DNA of 64,000 nucleotides from Amycolatopsis palatopharyngis (GCF_003385185.1 NZ_PQHZ01000008.1:124001-188000); one strand, 5' to 3'; positions 8,995 to 18,402 are shown, counted from the first letter of the stretch. The notes: generated by a model from the letters alone, not told the origin. Numbers and translations: made by a program.

Positions 8995-10559
8995 AGCCGT
9001 GGCAGCGGGCTGGTGGCGGGTCCGCAGACCACGGACCCGTCGATGCCGAACCGGGATGCGTGGCAAGGGCAGTCCCAGGTCTTTTCCGCGTTGTTGAACG
9101 CGACGACACAGCCCAGATGGGTACAGTTCGCCCCGACCGCGTGCAACGTGCCCTGTTCATCGCGGTACGCCGCGACGGGACGTACGCCCGAGGTACTCAC
9201 CCTGGCCGACCCTGCGGGCAGGTCGTCGAGGCCGGACCGGTCGATGGCGGCGCGCAAGTGGTCCCCGACGAAGTGCTTGCCCACCTTGGCGTTGGCGCGG
9301 GCGAGTTCCACCGCACCGCGCGCGTCCATCCGATTCGGGTCGTACAGCGAGGCGGCCGTGTTCTCGTTGCCGAGTATCAGGTCGCTCAGCAGCAAGCCCG
9401 CGGCCGTGCCTCCACTCATTCCCCACTGGCCGAAGCCGGTCGCCACCCAGAGATGCTGTGCCGTCGGGTGGTACTTGCCGATGTAGGGCACCGAATCCAC
9501 GGTGGACATGTCGTGCGCGGACCATCTGTGAGTGACGGTCCGCATCGACACGTGCTCGGCGGCCCACTCGGCCAGGGACCGGTAGCGTGCCTGGACGTCC
9601 ACCCGCTCGCCCGTCCGGTAGTGCTCCCCGAGGACGATTGCCATCGGGCCGGCCTCCGAGTCGTATCCACGCACCGAATGCTTGGTGGACGCGTCCAGGT
9701 ACATACCGGTGATCTGGTCCTTTTCGGACCGGACAGGGCCGGCCACGACGAGATCGTGGGTGGGTTCCAGCCTGGCGAAGAACAGGCCACGGTCCAGGAT
9801 CGGGTAGTGCGTCGCGACCACGACGTCCCGGGCCCGCACGGTGCCGTGTGTCGTGCGCACCTGCTGGGTGCCCCGTTCGTCCACGCCCTGTGCCCGCACA
9901 CCCTCGGCGATCGCTCCGCCTGCCCGCTCCACCGCGTCGGCAAGACCGAGCAGCCACCTGCGTGGGTGGAACTGGGCCTGGTCTGCGAACCGGACAGCAC
10001 CGACAGACGATACGGACAGCTCGATGTCCTCCGCGTCGTCGACGAACGCGGCGGGCAGCCCGGCCGCACAGGCGTCGTCGACCTCCTTACGCAACTGGCC
10101 CAGCTGGTCACTCCGGGTGGTGTACACAAAGCTGTCCCTGCGGCTGAAACCGCAGTCGATCTTCAACTCGGCCGCGGTGCGCTCGACCCAGTCGATCGCC
10201 GCCGACTGCGTCCTGGCGTAGTGGGCAGCCGCCTCGGCCCCCTTGCGTTCGGTCAGTGAGTGGTACTTGAGCCCGTGCTGCGCACTGAGCTTCGCCGTCG
10301 TGTGCCCGGAGACACCTGCCGCGACCTCGCCTGCCTCGATCACCAGCACCGACCTGCCGGCTCGAGCCAGTAGATACGCCGTGGTCAGGCCCGCGATACC
10401 GGCTCCGAGCACGGCCACTTCGACCTCGGTGGGCAGCGCGCGGCCTCGCCGGTCCGGTGCCGCTGCGGTCTCCACCCACAGTGACCGCGGCACCGGAAGG
10501 CCGTCATTGTCCGCATTGCCCGGAGTGACCTGGTCGTCGCCGAATTCGCCGCCGCTCAT
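8991..10559 (-). CDS. FAD-dependent oxidoreductase with C-terminal Rieske 2Fe-2S domain
   Basis: A 522-residue fusion. The N-terminal DAO-type flavoprotein has the FAD-binding dinucleotide fold VAVLGAGIAGLTTAYLLARAG (about residues 47-67). The C-terminal 100 residues form a Rieske domain with CTHLGC and CPCH ligand pairs (about residues 470 and 488), enough for one 2Fe-2S cluster. Similar proteins are annotated as Rieske-type oxidoreductases of unknown substrate. It is the first gene of the operon continuing to the GCS2-type ligase and the diiron-type protein, and is divergent from the ATP-grasp gene across about 106 bp. Confidence 0.88.
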   Translation of the reverse strand: MSGGEFGDDQVTPGNADNDGLPVPRSLWVETAAAPDRRGRALPTEVEVAVLGAGIAGLTTAYLLARAGRSVLVIEAGEVAAGVSGHTTAKLSAQHGLKYHSLTERKGAEAAAHYARTQSAAIDWVERTAAELKIDCGFSRRDSFVYTTRSDQLGQLRKEVDDACAAGLPAAFVDDAEDIELSVSSVGAVRFADQAQFHPRRWLLGLADAVERAGGAIAEGVRAQGVDERGTQQVRTTHGTVRARDVVVATHYPILDRGLFFARLEPTHDLVVAGPVRSEKDQITGMYLDASTKHSVRGYDSEAGPMAIVLGEHYRTGERVDVQARYRSLAEWAAEHVSMRTVTHRWSAHDMSTVDSVPYIGKYHPTAQHLWVATGFGQWGMSGGTAAGLLLSDLILGNENTAASLYDPNRMDARGAVELARANAKVGKHFVGDHLRAAIDRSGLDDLPAGSARVSTSGVRPVAAYRDEQGTLHAVGANCTHLGCVVAFNNAEKTWDCPCHASRFGIDGSVVCGPATSPLPRL

Positions 10560-10665
10560 GCCGGTTAAGTGCCCCGTCCTTGCGCTGGCAAAACGTCCGA
10601 GGGGGTTTAGCAGGGACCGATTGGGGGACCTGATTGCTGGGGGCGGACAGAGTGAAGGAGCAGCA

Positions 10666-11952
10666 GTGAGTCAGATTGACGTGTTCGTGGTGGGTCTGGA
10701 CGAAGCCAACATGCGGACGCTCAACGACGTGCCCGACGCCGTGCAGTACCGCTTTCACGGTTTGCTGAGCATCGAGGAGGTCCAGCACGGAGAGATCCCG
10801 ATCGCGGATCTGATCCAGAAGGCGGAGAAGACGCTGGACGACTTCGAGGGCGAGATCGGGGCCATCGTCGGTTACTGGGACTTCCCTGTGAGCACGCTCG
10901 TGCCGATCCTGTGCAAGCGGTACGGTCTGCCGAGTTCCGATCTGGAGGCGATCGTCAAGTGTGAGCACAAGTACTGGAGCAGGCTCGAGCAGCAGAAGGT
11001 GATCGAGGAGCATCCCCGGTTCGGGATCGTCGACCTGCAGAACCCACGGGTGCCCGAGGGCATGAGCTACCCGATGTGGCTCAAGCCGGTGAAGTCCTTC
11101 TCCTCGGAACTGGCCTTCAAGGTCAAGGATGACGCGGACTTCGAGTACGCGACACGGGAGATGGCCGAGGGCATCGACCGCATCGGCAAGCCGTTCGAGT
11201 ACATCATGGAGCAGATCGACCTGCCGCCGGAGATCGCGGAGGTCGGCGGGGCCGCCTGCCTCGCTGAGGAGGCGATGTCCGGGCAGCAGGCCGCGTCGGA
11301 GGGCTATGTGCACGACGGCGAGGTGGTGGTCTACGGGGTGCTCGACTCGCTGAACTACTCCGGCACCTCGTCCTTCCTGCGCCACCAGTATCCATCGCAG
11401 CTGCCGACGCCGATGGTGCGGCGGATCCGCGAGATCTCCGAAAAGGTGATCAAGCAACTCGGGATGAACAACTGCACGTTCAGCATCGAGTTCTTCTGTA
11501 AGCCGGAGTCCGACGACGTCTGCCTGTTGGAGGTCAACCCCCGGCATTCGCAGTCGCACGCGGAGTTGTTCGAGTTCGTGGACAGCGTGCCCAACCACTT
11601 CTGCATGCTCAGCGTCGGCCTTGGCCGTGATCCCAACCTGCCGCACCGCAAGGGACCGTACGAGATCGCGGCGAAGTGGTACCACCGCAAGTTCAACGAC
11701 GCGCTGGTGACGAAGCTGCCAACGGAGGAGGAGATCGAGGCGCTGCGGGAGGAGATCCCCGGGCTCCACGTCGACCTCCAGGCCATCGAGGGTCAGCGGC
11801 TGTCGAGCCTGCCCGGCCAGGACAGCTACAGCTTCGAACTCGCGCACATCTATCTCGGTGCGGACAACCAGGAGGAGCTGGAACAGAAGTACGACCACGC
11901 GGTCGAGCAACTGCACTTCGAGTTTGCGGACGAACAGGAGGAGACCAGGTAG
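10666..11952 (+). CDS. ATP-grasp domain ligase
   Basis: A 428-residue ATP-grasp protein. The nucleotide-binding lysine region is PMWLKPVKSFSSELAFKV (about residues 143-160) and the metal-binding end is TFSIEFFCK...VCLLEVNPRHSQSHAE (about residues 269-302), where E and N coordinate Mg-ATP. Such enzymes join a carboxylate to an amine or thiol via an acyl phosphate. I chose the GTG at 10666 because AAGGAG ends 5 bases upstream; the frame is open much further up but overlaps the divergent flavoprotein gene. The next gene begins at the base after its stop, so the pair form an operon. The acceptor is unknown. Confidence 0.85.
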   Translation: MSQIDVFVVGLDEANMRTLNDVPDAVQYRFHGLLSIEEVQHGEIPIADLIQKAEKTLDDFEGEIGAIVGYWDFPVSTLVPILCKRYGLPSSDLEAIVKCEHKYWSRLEQQKVIEEHPRFGIVDLQNPRVPEGMSYPMWLKPVKSFSSELAFKVKDDADFEYATREMAEGIDRIGKPFEYIMEQIDLPPEIAEVGGAACLAEEAMSGQQAASEGYVHDGEVVVYGVLDSLNYSGTSSFLRHQYPSQLPTPMVRRIREISEKVIKQLGMNNCTFSIEFFCKPESDDVCLLEVNPRHSQSHAELFEFVDSVPNHFCMLSVGLGRDPNLPHRKGPYEIAAKWYHRKFNDALVTKLPTEEEIEALREEIPGLHVDLQAIEGQRLSSLPGQDSYSFELAHIYLGADNQEELEQKYDHAVEQLHFEFADEQEETR

Positions 11953-13977
11953 ATGCGGACGGTCAGCTCGCTGCCATACGAGATCAAGGAGGACGAGCAC
12001 GTCTGGATCCCCACCGCGGACGGCACCAGGCTCGCCGCACGGGTGTGGCGGCCGTTGTCCTCCGAGGACGAACCTGTCCCGGCGATCCTGGAGTACATCC
12101 CTTATCGCAAACGGGACCTGACCGCATGGCGCGACTCGATCCACCATCCGTACATCGCGGGCCATGGGTACGCCTGTGTCCGGGTGGACCTGCGTGGTAG
12201 CGGCGATTCGGAAGGCGTTCTGCGCGACGAGTACCTGGAGCAGGAACAGCTCGACGCGGAGGACGTCCTGGCGTGGATCGCGGCGCAGCCCTGGTGCACG
12301 GGGCGAACCGGCATGATGGGGATCTCCTGGGGCGGGTTCGCCGCGCTGCAACTCGCCGCCCGCAAGCCGGAGAGCCTCGGGGCGATCGTGATCTCGTCGT
12401 TCACCGACGACCGGTACTCCGACGACATGCACTACGAAGGCGGCTGCCTGCTGTCGGACAACCTCGCCGAGGCGGGAACGATGTTCGCGCACAGCACCCT
12501 TCCACCCGACCCGATGCTCGTCGGCGGGCGCTGGCGGGACATGTGGCTGGAGCGCATGAGCAACGCGGGCCCATGGATCGACGAGTGGCTCGAACACCAG
12601 CACCGGGACGAGTACTGGCAGCACGCTTCGGTGTGCGAGAGCTACGACTCGGTTTCGGTGCCGGTGCTCGCCTCGAGCGGCTGGGCGGACGGTTATTCCA
12701 ATGCGGTCACCCGCCTGCTGGAGAATCTCGATGTGCCGCGCAAGGGCCTGATCGGGCCCTGGTCGCACAAGTACCCGCACCTCGGGGTGCCCGGCCCTGC
12801 CATCGGGTATCTGCAGGAAGTGGTGCGCTGGTGGGACCACTGGCTCAAGGACGCGGACAACGGGGCGCTGGACGGTCCGATGCTGCACGCATGGATGCAG
12901 GACAGCGTGCCACCCTCGACCTCGTACGAGGACCGGCCGGGACGGTGGGTCGGCGAACCGGAACTGCCCTCGCCGCACATCGAACCCACGCAGTACTCGC
13001 TCGCGCGCCACCGGATCGCGCTGCCGGAGAACCCCATCCCCGAGGAGACACTGACCGTCGAATCGCCACTGTCGGTCGGCCAGTTCGCCGGGAAGTGGGC
13101 GTCCTACAACGCTCCGCCCGACCTGCCCTACGACCAGCGCGAGGAGGACGGCGGTTCCCTGGTCTTCGACACCGAGGCGCTCACCGAGCCCTACGAGATA
13201 CTGGGCGCGCCCGAGGTCACCTTGGAACTCTCGGTGGACAAGCCGGTCGCGATGGTGGCCGCTCGCCTCTCCGACGTCGCCGAGGACGGGCGTGCCACGC
13301 GAGTCACCTACGGGATGCTGAACCTGACCCACCGGGACAGTAACGAGGCGCCGGAACCGCTGGAGCCGGGGCGACGCTACCGGGTGTCGTTCGAGCTGAA
13401 CGGGGTGGCCCAGTCGTTCCCGCCCGGCCACCGGATCCGGCTGTCGCTGTCCACGTCGTACTGGCCGCTGGCGTGGCCACCACCCGAGCCGGTGCTGCTC
13501 TCGGTGTACACTGGGTCGAGTTCGCTGACGCTGCCGAGGCGGCCGATCAGCGAATCCGACGAGGTCCCGACGCGACCCTTCGGTGAACCCGAGGGCGCCG
13601 AACCCATTTCGATGACCCAGGTACGGCCCAGCGAGCACAAGTGGACCGTCTGTCGTGAACTGACGGACTACAGCTCGGCGCTGGAGATCGTGAAGGACAA
13701 CGGCACCGTGCACTTCGACGACATCGATCTCGATGTGGCGAAACGTGCGTACGAGAAGTACAGCTGGGTGGCCGACGATTTCGAGTCACCGACCGGTGAG
13801 ACGAACTGGACGGTCACGTTCTCTCGAGGTGGATGGTCGGCCACCACGGTGACCCGGACCCGGCTGAGTTGCACGGACGCCGACTTCGTCCTGCATGCGC
13901 AGATCGACGGTTACGAGGGCGATCAGCGGACCTACTCGAACAACTGGTCGCGGGTCATCCCCCGCCGTTTTGTCTGA
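11953..13977 (+). CDS. CocE/NonD family hydrolase (X-Pro dipeptidyl-peptidase S15 type)
   Basis: A 674-residue serine hydrolase. The alpha/beta-hydrolase core carries the nucleophile in MMGISWGGFAA (about residue 121), an oxyanion-type tyrosine region EYIPYRKRD, and a catalytic His region in GPWSHKYPH (about residue 275). The C-terminal half matches the jelly-roll domain of CocE/S15 enzymes (VTLELSVDKPVAMVAARLSD). Family reactions are hydrolysis of peptides with penultimate proline, esters or acylated amines. There is no signal peptide, so it is cytoplasmic. It directly abuts the ATP-grasp gene (stop TAG then ATG), so ligase and hydrolase are coexpressed and may act on the same conjugate (inference). 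Confidence 0.87.
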   Translation: MRTVSSLPYEIKEDEHVWIPTADGTRLAARVWRPLSSEDEPVPAILEYIPYRKRDLTAWRDSIHHPYIAGHGYACVRVDLRGSGDSEGVLRDEYLEQEQLDAEDVLAWIAAQPWCTGRTGMMGISWGGFAALQLAARKPESLGAIVISSFTDDRYSDDMHYEGGCLLSDNLAEAGTMFAHSTLPPDPMLVGGRWRDMWLERMSNAGPWIDEWLEHQHRDEYWQHASVCESYDSVSVPVLASSGWADGYSNAVTRLLENLDVPRKGLIGPWSHKYPHLGVPGPAIGYLQEVVRWWDHWLKDADNGALDGPMLHAWMQDSVPPSTSYEDRPGRWVGEPELPSPHIEPTQYSLARHRIALPENPIPEETLTVESPLSVGQFAGKWASYNAPPDLPYDQREEDGGSLVFDTEALTEPYEILGAPEVTLELSVDKPVAMVAARLSDVAEDGRATRVTYGMLNLTHRDSNEAPEPLEPGRRYRVSFELNGVAQSFPPGHRIRLSLSTSYWPLAWPPPEPVLLSVYTGSSSLTLPRRPISESDEVPTRPFGEPEGAEPISMTQVRPSEHKWTVCRELTDYSSALEIVKDNGTVHFDDIDLDVAKRAYEKYSWVADDFESPTGETNWTVTFSRGGWSATTVTRTRLSCTDADFVLHAQIDGYEGDQRTYSNNWSRVIPRRFV

Positions 13978-13986
13978 CACCCCCGT

Positions 13987-14010
13987 TCGCACTTTCCCGG
14001 GAAAGTGCGA
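13987..14010. repeat. Perfect 24-bp palindrome with CACTTTCCCGGGAAAGTG core
   Basis: The palindrome is perfect over 12+12 bases and sits 10 bp after the S15 hydrolase stop and 94 bp before the HNH gene. Related versions occur at 15429-15445 and 34824-34847. It could act as a terminator, but three related copies in 21 kb also suggest a dispersed repeat family. Confidence 0.8.
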
Positions 14011-14103
14011 CGGGCGGGGTGGGGTGTGCGCAGTGGGGGTGGTCGCGGGGTGCCGTTGGGCGGGGTTGGTTGACCGCTTGCCGACGGGCGCTGCCGGTAG
14101 AAC

Positions 14104-15426
14104 GTGTGTTCGAGTAGCGTCGGTGACGTGGACAACGAGCAGGTACTTCCGGTGTGGCAGCTCTCCGAGGGGGAGCTGCTCGGTGGGTTGCTCGAGTCCG
14201 AGAAGGCTCTGCGTCGGCAGTACGGGCGGATGCTGGAGTTGGTCGCGGAGGCCGGCAAGCGGGGTCTGGCCGGAGAACAGGGGTATCCGAGCATGGTGAC
14301 CATGCTGGTGATGGCGTTGCGGCTGTCCCGCGGCGAAGCCAAAACCCGCGTCGCCCAGGCGACTGCCTCGATGCCGCTCACGAAGGACGCTCTGGCGGCG
14401 GGAGAGATCGGGCCGGAGCACGTCACCCAGATCCAGAAAGTCCTCGCCCAGGCCCCCGCTGCTCTGCCGGACACCGACCGCTTGGCGTCGGAGCGGACGT
14501 TGGTGGAGTTGGCGCGGCAGGCTCGTCCGGTGGATGTGGCGAAGGCTGGGCAACAGATCCTGGGGCACTGGAACATCGAAGGCACCCCACCGGAGGATCG
14601 GGAGCGCCGCCACGCCGGGCCGCATCGGGAGTTCCGGGGTCGCTACCGCTACGACGGACAGTACGTGTTCACCGGCGAACTCGATCCCGAGACCGCGGCC
14701 GAACTCGAAGGCGCGATGCATCCGCTGGCCAAACCCGACCCCGTTGATGCCGACGGGCTGCCGGACCCGCGGACCCCGGTGCAGCGCCAGGGTGACGCTC
14801 TGGCCGAGATCATCGGGCTGGCCGCCCGCGCCGACGACCTGCCCACCACCGGCGGGGAACGGGCCGTGGTGACCGTGACCGTGTCGCTGGCCGAGCTGGA
14901 ACAACGCGCGGACACCGCCATGCTCGACGCCCGTGGCTACACCTCCATCAGCCAACTCCGCCGCTGGTGCTGCGAGGCGAAAGTCCTACCCGCCGTGCTC
15001 GGTTCTCAGGGGGAGGTCCTCGACCTCGGCCGCGCCACCCGCCTGGCCACCCCAGCCCAACGCCGAGCCCTCGCCATCCGCGACCGCGGCTGCACCCGCC
15101 CCGGCTGCACACGCGGTCCAAAGTGGTGCCACGTTCATCACGTGCTGACGTGGATCGACCACGGACCGTCCGATCTGGACAACATGATCCTCGTCTGCGC
15201 CCGGCACCACCGCGAACTGCACCACACCGAATGGTCGGTCCGCATCCGCCACGGAACACCGGAGTTCATCCCGCCGGAATGGCTGGATCCGGAACAGAAA
15301 CCCATCCGCAACACCGCACACGACCCGCCGACGGTCCGACACCAGGAACCGGTCCTGCCAACCCAACGCCAAGCACCCAGACGGACCGCACCGTACGCAA
15401 CGACCTCACACCGACCGTGGTCCTAG
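14104..15426 (+). CDS. DUF222/HNH endonuclease domain protein (13E12-type)
   Basis: A 440-residue protein with the DUF222 helical region (about residues 20-300) and a C-terminal HNH nuclease domain: RDRGCTRPGC, WCHVHHVLTW and LVCARHHRELH supply the zinc cysteines and catalytic histidines (about residues 325-385). Proteins of this kind form a large repeated family in actinobacteria (REP13E12-like) and are thought to be mobile. GTG at 14104 is the first start; a second GTG at 14128 is equally plausible because neither has a clear ribosome-binding site. The gene is bordered by related palindromes at 13987-14010 and 15429-15445. Confidence 0.85.
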   Translation: MCSSSVGDVDNEQVLPVWQLSEGELLGGLLESEKALRRQYGRMLELVAEAGKRGLAGEQGYPSMVTMLVMALRLSRGEAKTRVAQATASMPLTKDALAAGEIGPEHVTQIQKVLAQAPAALPDTDRLASERTLVELARQARPVDVAKAGQQILGHWNIEGTPPEDRERRHAGPHREFRGRYRYDGQYVFTGELDPETAAELEGAMHPLAKPDPVDADGLPDPRTPVQRQGDALAEIIGLAARADDLPTTGGERAVVTVTVSLAELEQRADTAMLDARGYTSISQLRRWCCEAKVLPAVLGSQGEVLDLGRATRLATPAQRRALAIRDRGCTRPGCTRGPKWCHVHHVLTWIDHGPSDLDNMILVCARHHRELHHTEWSVRIRHGTPEFIPPEWLDPEQKPIRNTAHDPPTVRHQEPVLPTQRQAPRRTAPYATTSHRPWS

Positions 15427-15453
15427 GGCACTTCCCGCGAAAGTGTCTTAGGA
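15421..15453. terminator. Hairpin between convergent HNH and arginase-family genes
   Basis: Arms of 13 bases (TCCTAGGGCACTT and AAGTGTCTTAGGA, 11 of 13 paired) around a 7-base loop. It covers both convergent stop codons, consistent with a bidirectional terminator. Its inner part is a degenerate copy of the CACTTTCCCGGGAAAGTG palindrome. Confidence 0.6.
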
Positions 15454-16335
15454 CAGCGCGTCGACCAGGACCTCCGTGAGGCGCTTTCCGCCGTGCAGTC
15501 CGGGATCCCGGTCGGGGTCGTAGATGGTCAGGTCCAGCCCGACCACCCGCGGCGATTCCAGTAGGCGCCGCAGAATCGCCGTGAGTTGCTCGAAGGTCAG
15601 GCCGTCGGGCTCCGGGCTGTCCACGGCTGGCAGCAGGCTCGAATCGATCACGTCGGCATCGACGTGGATCCAGAACCCGTCCAACCCGGGACTATCGACC
15701 ACTGCCAGCGCCGCTTCTGCCGCAGCGATCGGGTCGTGTCCTGCGGCGGGGGCGTCCACCAGGCGAAGGCCTGCGGCGGCGGCCTCGTCCGCGTACTCAT
15801 CATCGCTACGGAAGCCGATGGCCGCTGTGTCCCCCGACCTGATGTACGGCCGAGTGCCGTCGAGGGTCGCGAGCGCACCGCCGAGGCCGGTGACCATCGC
15901 GAGGCTTTCCCCGCCTGCCGCGCCCACCGCATCGCTGTTTCCGGGGTGGCGGTAGTCCAGCCCGTCCAGTGACACAAGTCCGTACCGGCCGGCACGGTGC
16001 AGGGCGAGGCCTATACCGACAAGGATGCTGCAGTCACCGCCCAGCACGACGGGCAGTCGCGCGTGCTCGAGAAGCGGCGCGATCCGCGACGCCAGCGTGC
16101 GCGAGTAGTCCGCGATGGCCTCCTCGTTGCGGACCGTCCCCGGTGTCCACCGTGAGAGGTACCGCGGTGGCGTCACCACCCCGGCGTCGTGCGCGTTCAG
16201 CCGGGCCAGCAGACCCGCGTCGCGAAACACGCCGGGCGCCTTGTAGCAACCCGGTACCGCACCTTCCTCCGGTGGCCGCAACCCGAGGTTCGATGGTGCG
16301 TCCAGCAGCGTCAACGGCTTGTCCCCGAAGCTCAT
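15448..16335 (-). CDS. Arginase/ureohydrolase-family protein with altered metal site
   Basis: A 295-residue protein of the arginase fold, a family hydrolysing guanidino or formimino groups at a dimanganese centre. The first metal motif is GGDCSILVG (about residue 98; usually GGDHS), the second is SLDGLDYRHPGNS (about residue 122), and the third is HVDADVIDSS (about residue 224). Related actinobacterial proteins, as I recall them, read DGHxDFRHPGNS in the second motif; here the His codon is absent, so two canonical metal-binding histidines are missing. It may be a different hydrolase or inactive. ATG at 16335 has AGAAGGG upstream. Stop is convergent with the HNH gene; the upstream YnfA gene is on the same strand. 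Confidence 0.75.
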   Translation of the reverse strand: MSFGDKPLTLLDAPSNLGLRPPEEGAVPGCYKAPGVFRDAGLLARLNAHDAGVVTPPRYLSRWTPGTVRNEEAIADYSRTLASRIAPLLEHARLPVVLGGDCSILVGIGLALHRAGRYGLVSLDGLDYRHPGNSDAVGAAGGESLAMVTGLGGALATLDGTRPYIRSGDTAAIGFRSDDEYADEAAAAGLRLVDAPAAGHDPIAAAEAALAVVDSPGLDGFWIHVDADVIDSSLLPAVDSPEPDGLTFEQLTAILRRLLESPRVVGLDLTIYDPDRDPGLHGGKRLTEVLVDALS

Positions 16336-16368
16336 CCCCAGCCCTTCTCTCTCTCGTACTCCTCGGAT

Positions 16369-16701
16369 TCACCCACGCGGGCCATACATGATCACCGCGA
16401 CTCCGGCCAGGCAGATCAAGGCGCCGGTCACATCGAAGCGATCCGGCCGGAAGCCGTCCACGACCATGCCCCAGGCCAGTGATCCGGCGACGAAGACACC
16501 TCCGTACGCGGCCAGGATCCGGCCGAAGTGCGCATCCGGTTGCAGCGTCGCGACGAACCCGTACAGACCGAGCGCGATCACCCCACCGCCGATCCAGATC
16601 CAGCCGCGGTGCTCCCGGACGCCTTGCCAGACCAGCCAGGCACCGCCGATCTCCGCAACCGCTGCCAGGACGAACAGGACAATCGAACGCAGAACGAGCA
16701 C
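16369..16701 (-). CDS. YnfA/UPF0060 family small membrane protein
   Basis: A 110-residue protein with four hydrophobic segments (about 5-23, 32-50, 60-78, 88-106) and UPF0060 signatures [42 protein letters not shown]. The family resembles small multidrug-resistance transporters but has no assigned substrate. Translation starts at GTG 16701 behind GGAGAT. It lies 33 bp upstream of the arginase-family gene on the same strand and is probably cotranscribed with it. Confidence 0.88.
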   Translation of the reverse strand: MLVLRSIVLFVLAAVAEIGGAWLVWQGVREHRGWIWIGGGVIALGLYGFVATLQPDAHFGRILAAYGGVFVAGSLAWGMVVDGFRPDRFDVTGALICLAGVAVIMYGPRG

Positions 16702-16897
16702 GACACATCTCCATCGGTTCCGCCGCCAGTGCTCGCTGTCACAGACGGACGTAGATCACACTTCGCCTATGTCTTCCCTTACGTGAGGGTATGGTTCACC
16801 TGAATCGAGTGAGCCCCACTGGTGCGGCTCCTACTGTCTCGCTGTTCGTCACCGGTTGCACCGTCTCACGGTGATCTACCGCTGTCCGTGAAAGAAG

Positions 16898-18391
16898 ATG
16901 ATGTCGCTTCCTGCCGTCCTGCGCTCGCGCATGTCCACCCCTGCCTGGCTGTCCCCGCGCGTGCTGCGGACCGAGGCCCTGTCCGGGCTCGTTGTCGCGC
17001 TGGCGCTGATTCCGGAGGCGGTGTCGTTCTCGATCATCGCGGGCGTCGACCCCCGAATCGGACTGTTCGCGTCGTTCACGATGGCGGTGACGATCGCCTT
17101 CACCGGTGGCCGCCCGGCGATGATCTCCGCCGCGACCGGCGCGATCGCCCTGGTCCTCGCCCCACTGGTGCGTGAACACGGCGTCGAGTACCTGCTGGCC
17201 ACCGTCGTCCTCGGCGGAATGATCCAGGTCCTGCTCGCGGTCTCCGGAGTGGCGCGGTTGATGCGATTTCTGCCCCGCAGCGTCATGGTCGGCTTCGTCA
17301 ACGCCCTGGCCATCCTGATCTTCCTCGCCCAGGTGCCCTACCTGATGAACGTGCCCTGGACCGTCTACGTCCTGCTCGCCGCCGGCCTGGCCATCATGAT
17401 CGGCCTGCCCCGGCTGACCAAGGCCGTGCCCGCACCCCTGGTCGCGATCGTCGCCCTGACCACCATCACCATCGCCGCGAGCATCGCCGTGCCCACCGTC
17501 GGCGACGAAGGCGAACTACCCAACAGCCTGCCCGTACTCGGCATCCCCACCGTGCCGTTCACCCTCGAAACCCTCACCATCATCGCGCCGTTCGCGATCG
17601 CCATGGCCCTGGTCGGACTCATGGAATCACTCATGACCGCCAAACTGGTCGACGACATCACCGACACCCACTCCGACAAAACCCGCGAATCCTGGGGCCA
17701 GGGCGTCGCCAACATCGTCACCGGCTTCTTCGGCGGCATGGGCGGCTGCGCCATGATCGGCCAGACCATGATCAACGTGAAGTCCGGGGCCCGCACCCGC
17801 GCCTCCACCTTCCTCTCCGGCGTCTTCCTGCTCATCCTCGTCGTCGCCCTCGGCAACATCGTCGCGCTGATCCCCATGGCCGCCCTCGTCGGCGTCATGA
17901 TCATGGTCGCCGTCGGCACCTTCGACTGGCACAGCATCCAGCCCAAGACCCTGCGCCGGATGCCCAAGAGCGAAACCACCGTCATGCTCGCCACCGTCGC
18001 GGTCACCGTCATCACCCACAACCTCGCCATCGGCGTCGTCGTCGGCGTCCTGGTCGCGATGGTTCTCTTCGCCCGCCGCGTCGCCCACCTGGTCAACGTC
18101 GACAGCGTGCTCGACCCCGACGGCACCACCAAGATCTACACCGTCACCGGCCAGCTGTTCTTCGCCTCCAGCAACGACCTCGTCTTCCAGTTCGACTACG
18201 CGAACGACCCCTCCACCGTGGTCATCGACCTCTCCGAAGCCCACATCTGGGACGCCTCCACCGTCGCCTCACTCGACGCCATCACCACCAAATACGAGAA
18301 CCGCGGCACCACCGTCACCATCACCGGCATGAACAACGACACCGAACAACGCCACACCGCCCTCGCCGGCACCTTCACCGCCAGCCACTAG
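16898..18391 (+). CDS. SulP family inorganic anion transporter with STAS domain
   Basis: A 497-residue membrane transporter. About 10-12 hydrophobic segments span residues 25-400, with the SulP N-terminal signature SGLVVALALIPEAVSFSIIAG and GGRPAMISAATGA. The last 100 residues are a cytoplasmic STAS domain (TVTGQLFFASSNDLVFQF, VVIDLSEAHIWDASTVASLD). SulP proteins move sulfate, bicarbonate or other anions; the substrate is not readable here. Start could be the ATG at 16898 or the internal ATG at 16931 (MSTPAWLSPRVLR). The third-position C bias is so strong that the opposite strand is open over most of its length. Confidence 0.9.
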   Translation: MMSLPAVLRSRMSTPAWLSPRVLRTEALSGLVVALALIPEAVSFSIIAGVDPRIGLFASFTMAVTIAFTGGRPAMISAATGAIALVLAPLVREHGVEYLLATVVLGGMIQVLLAVSGVARLMRFLPRSVMVGFVNALAILIFLAQVPYLMNVPWTVYVLLAAGLAIMIGLPRLTKAVPAPLVAIVALTTITIAASIAVPTVGDEGELPNSLPVLGIPTVPFTLETLTIIAPFAIAMALVGLMESLMTAKLVDDITDTHSDKTRESWGQGVANIVTGFFGGMGGCAMIGQTMINVKSGARTRASTFLSGVFLLILVVALGNIVALIPMAALVGVMIMVAVGTFDWHSIQPKTLRRMPKSETTVMLATVAVTVITHNLAIGVVVGVLVAMVLFARRVAHLVNVDSVLDPDGTTKIYTVTGQLFFASSNDLVFQFDYANDPSTVVIDLSEAHIWDASTVASLDAITTKYENRGTTVTITGMNNDTEQRHTALAGTFTASH

Positions 18392-18402
18392 TCACGTTCG
18401 CG

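Noticed and set aside
10504..13713. A 1069-residue open frame on the minus strand
   Set aside because: It runs antisense to the ATP-grasp and S15 hydrolase genes, which have clear motifs. Strong third-position GC keeps the opposite frame open.
17627..18244. A minus-strand frame rich in Asp, Gly, Glu and His that might be a metal-binding protein
   Set aside because: It is the antisense reading of the SulP gene, whose C-ending codons give this composition.
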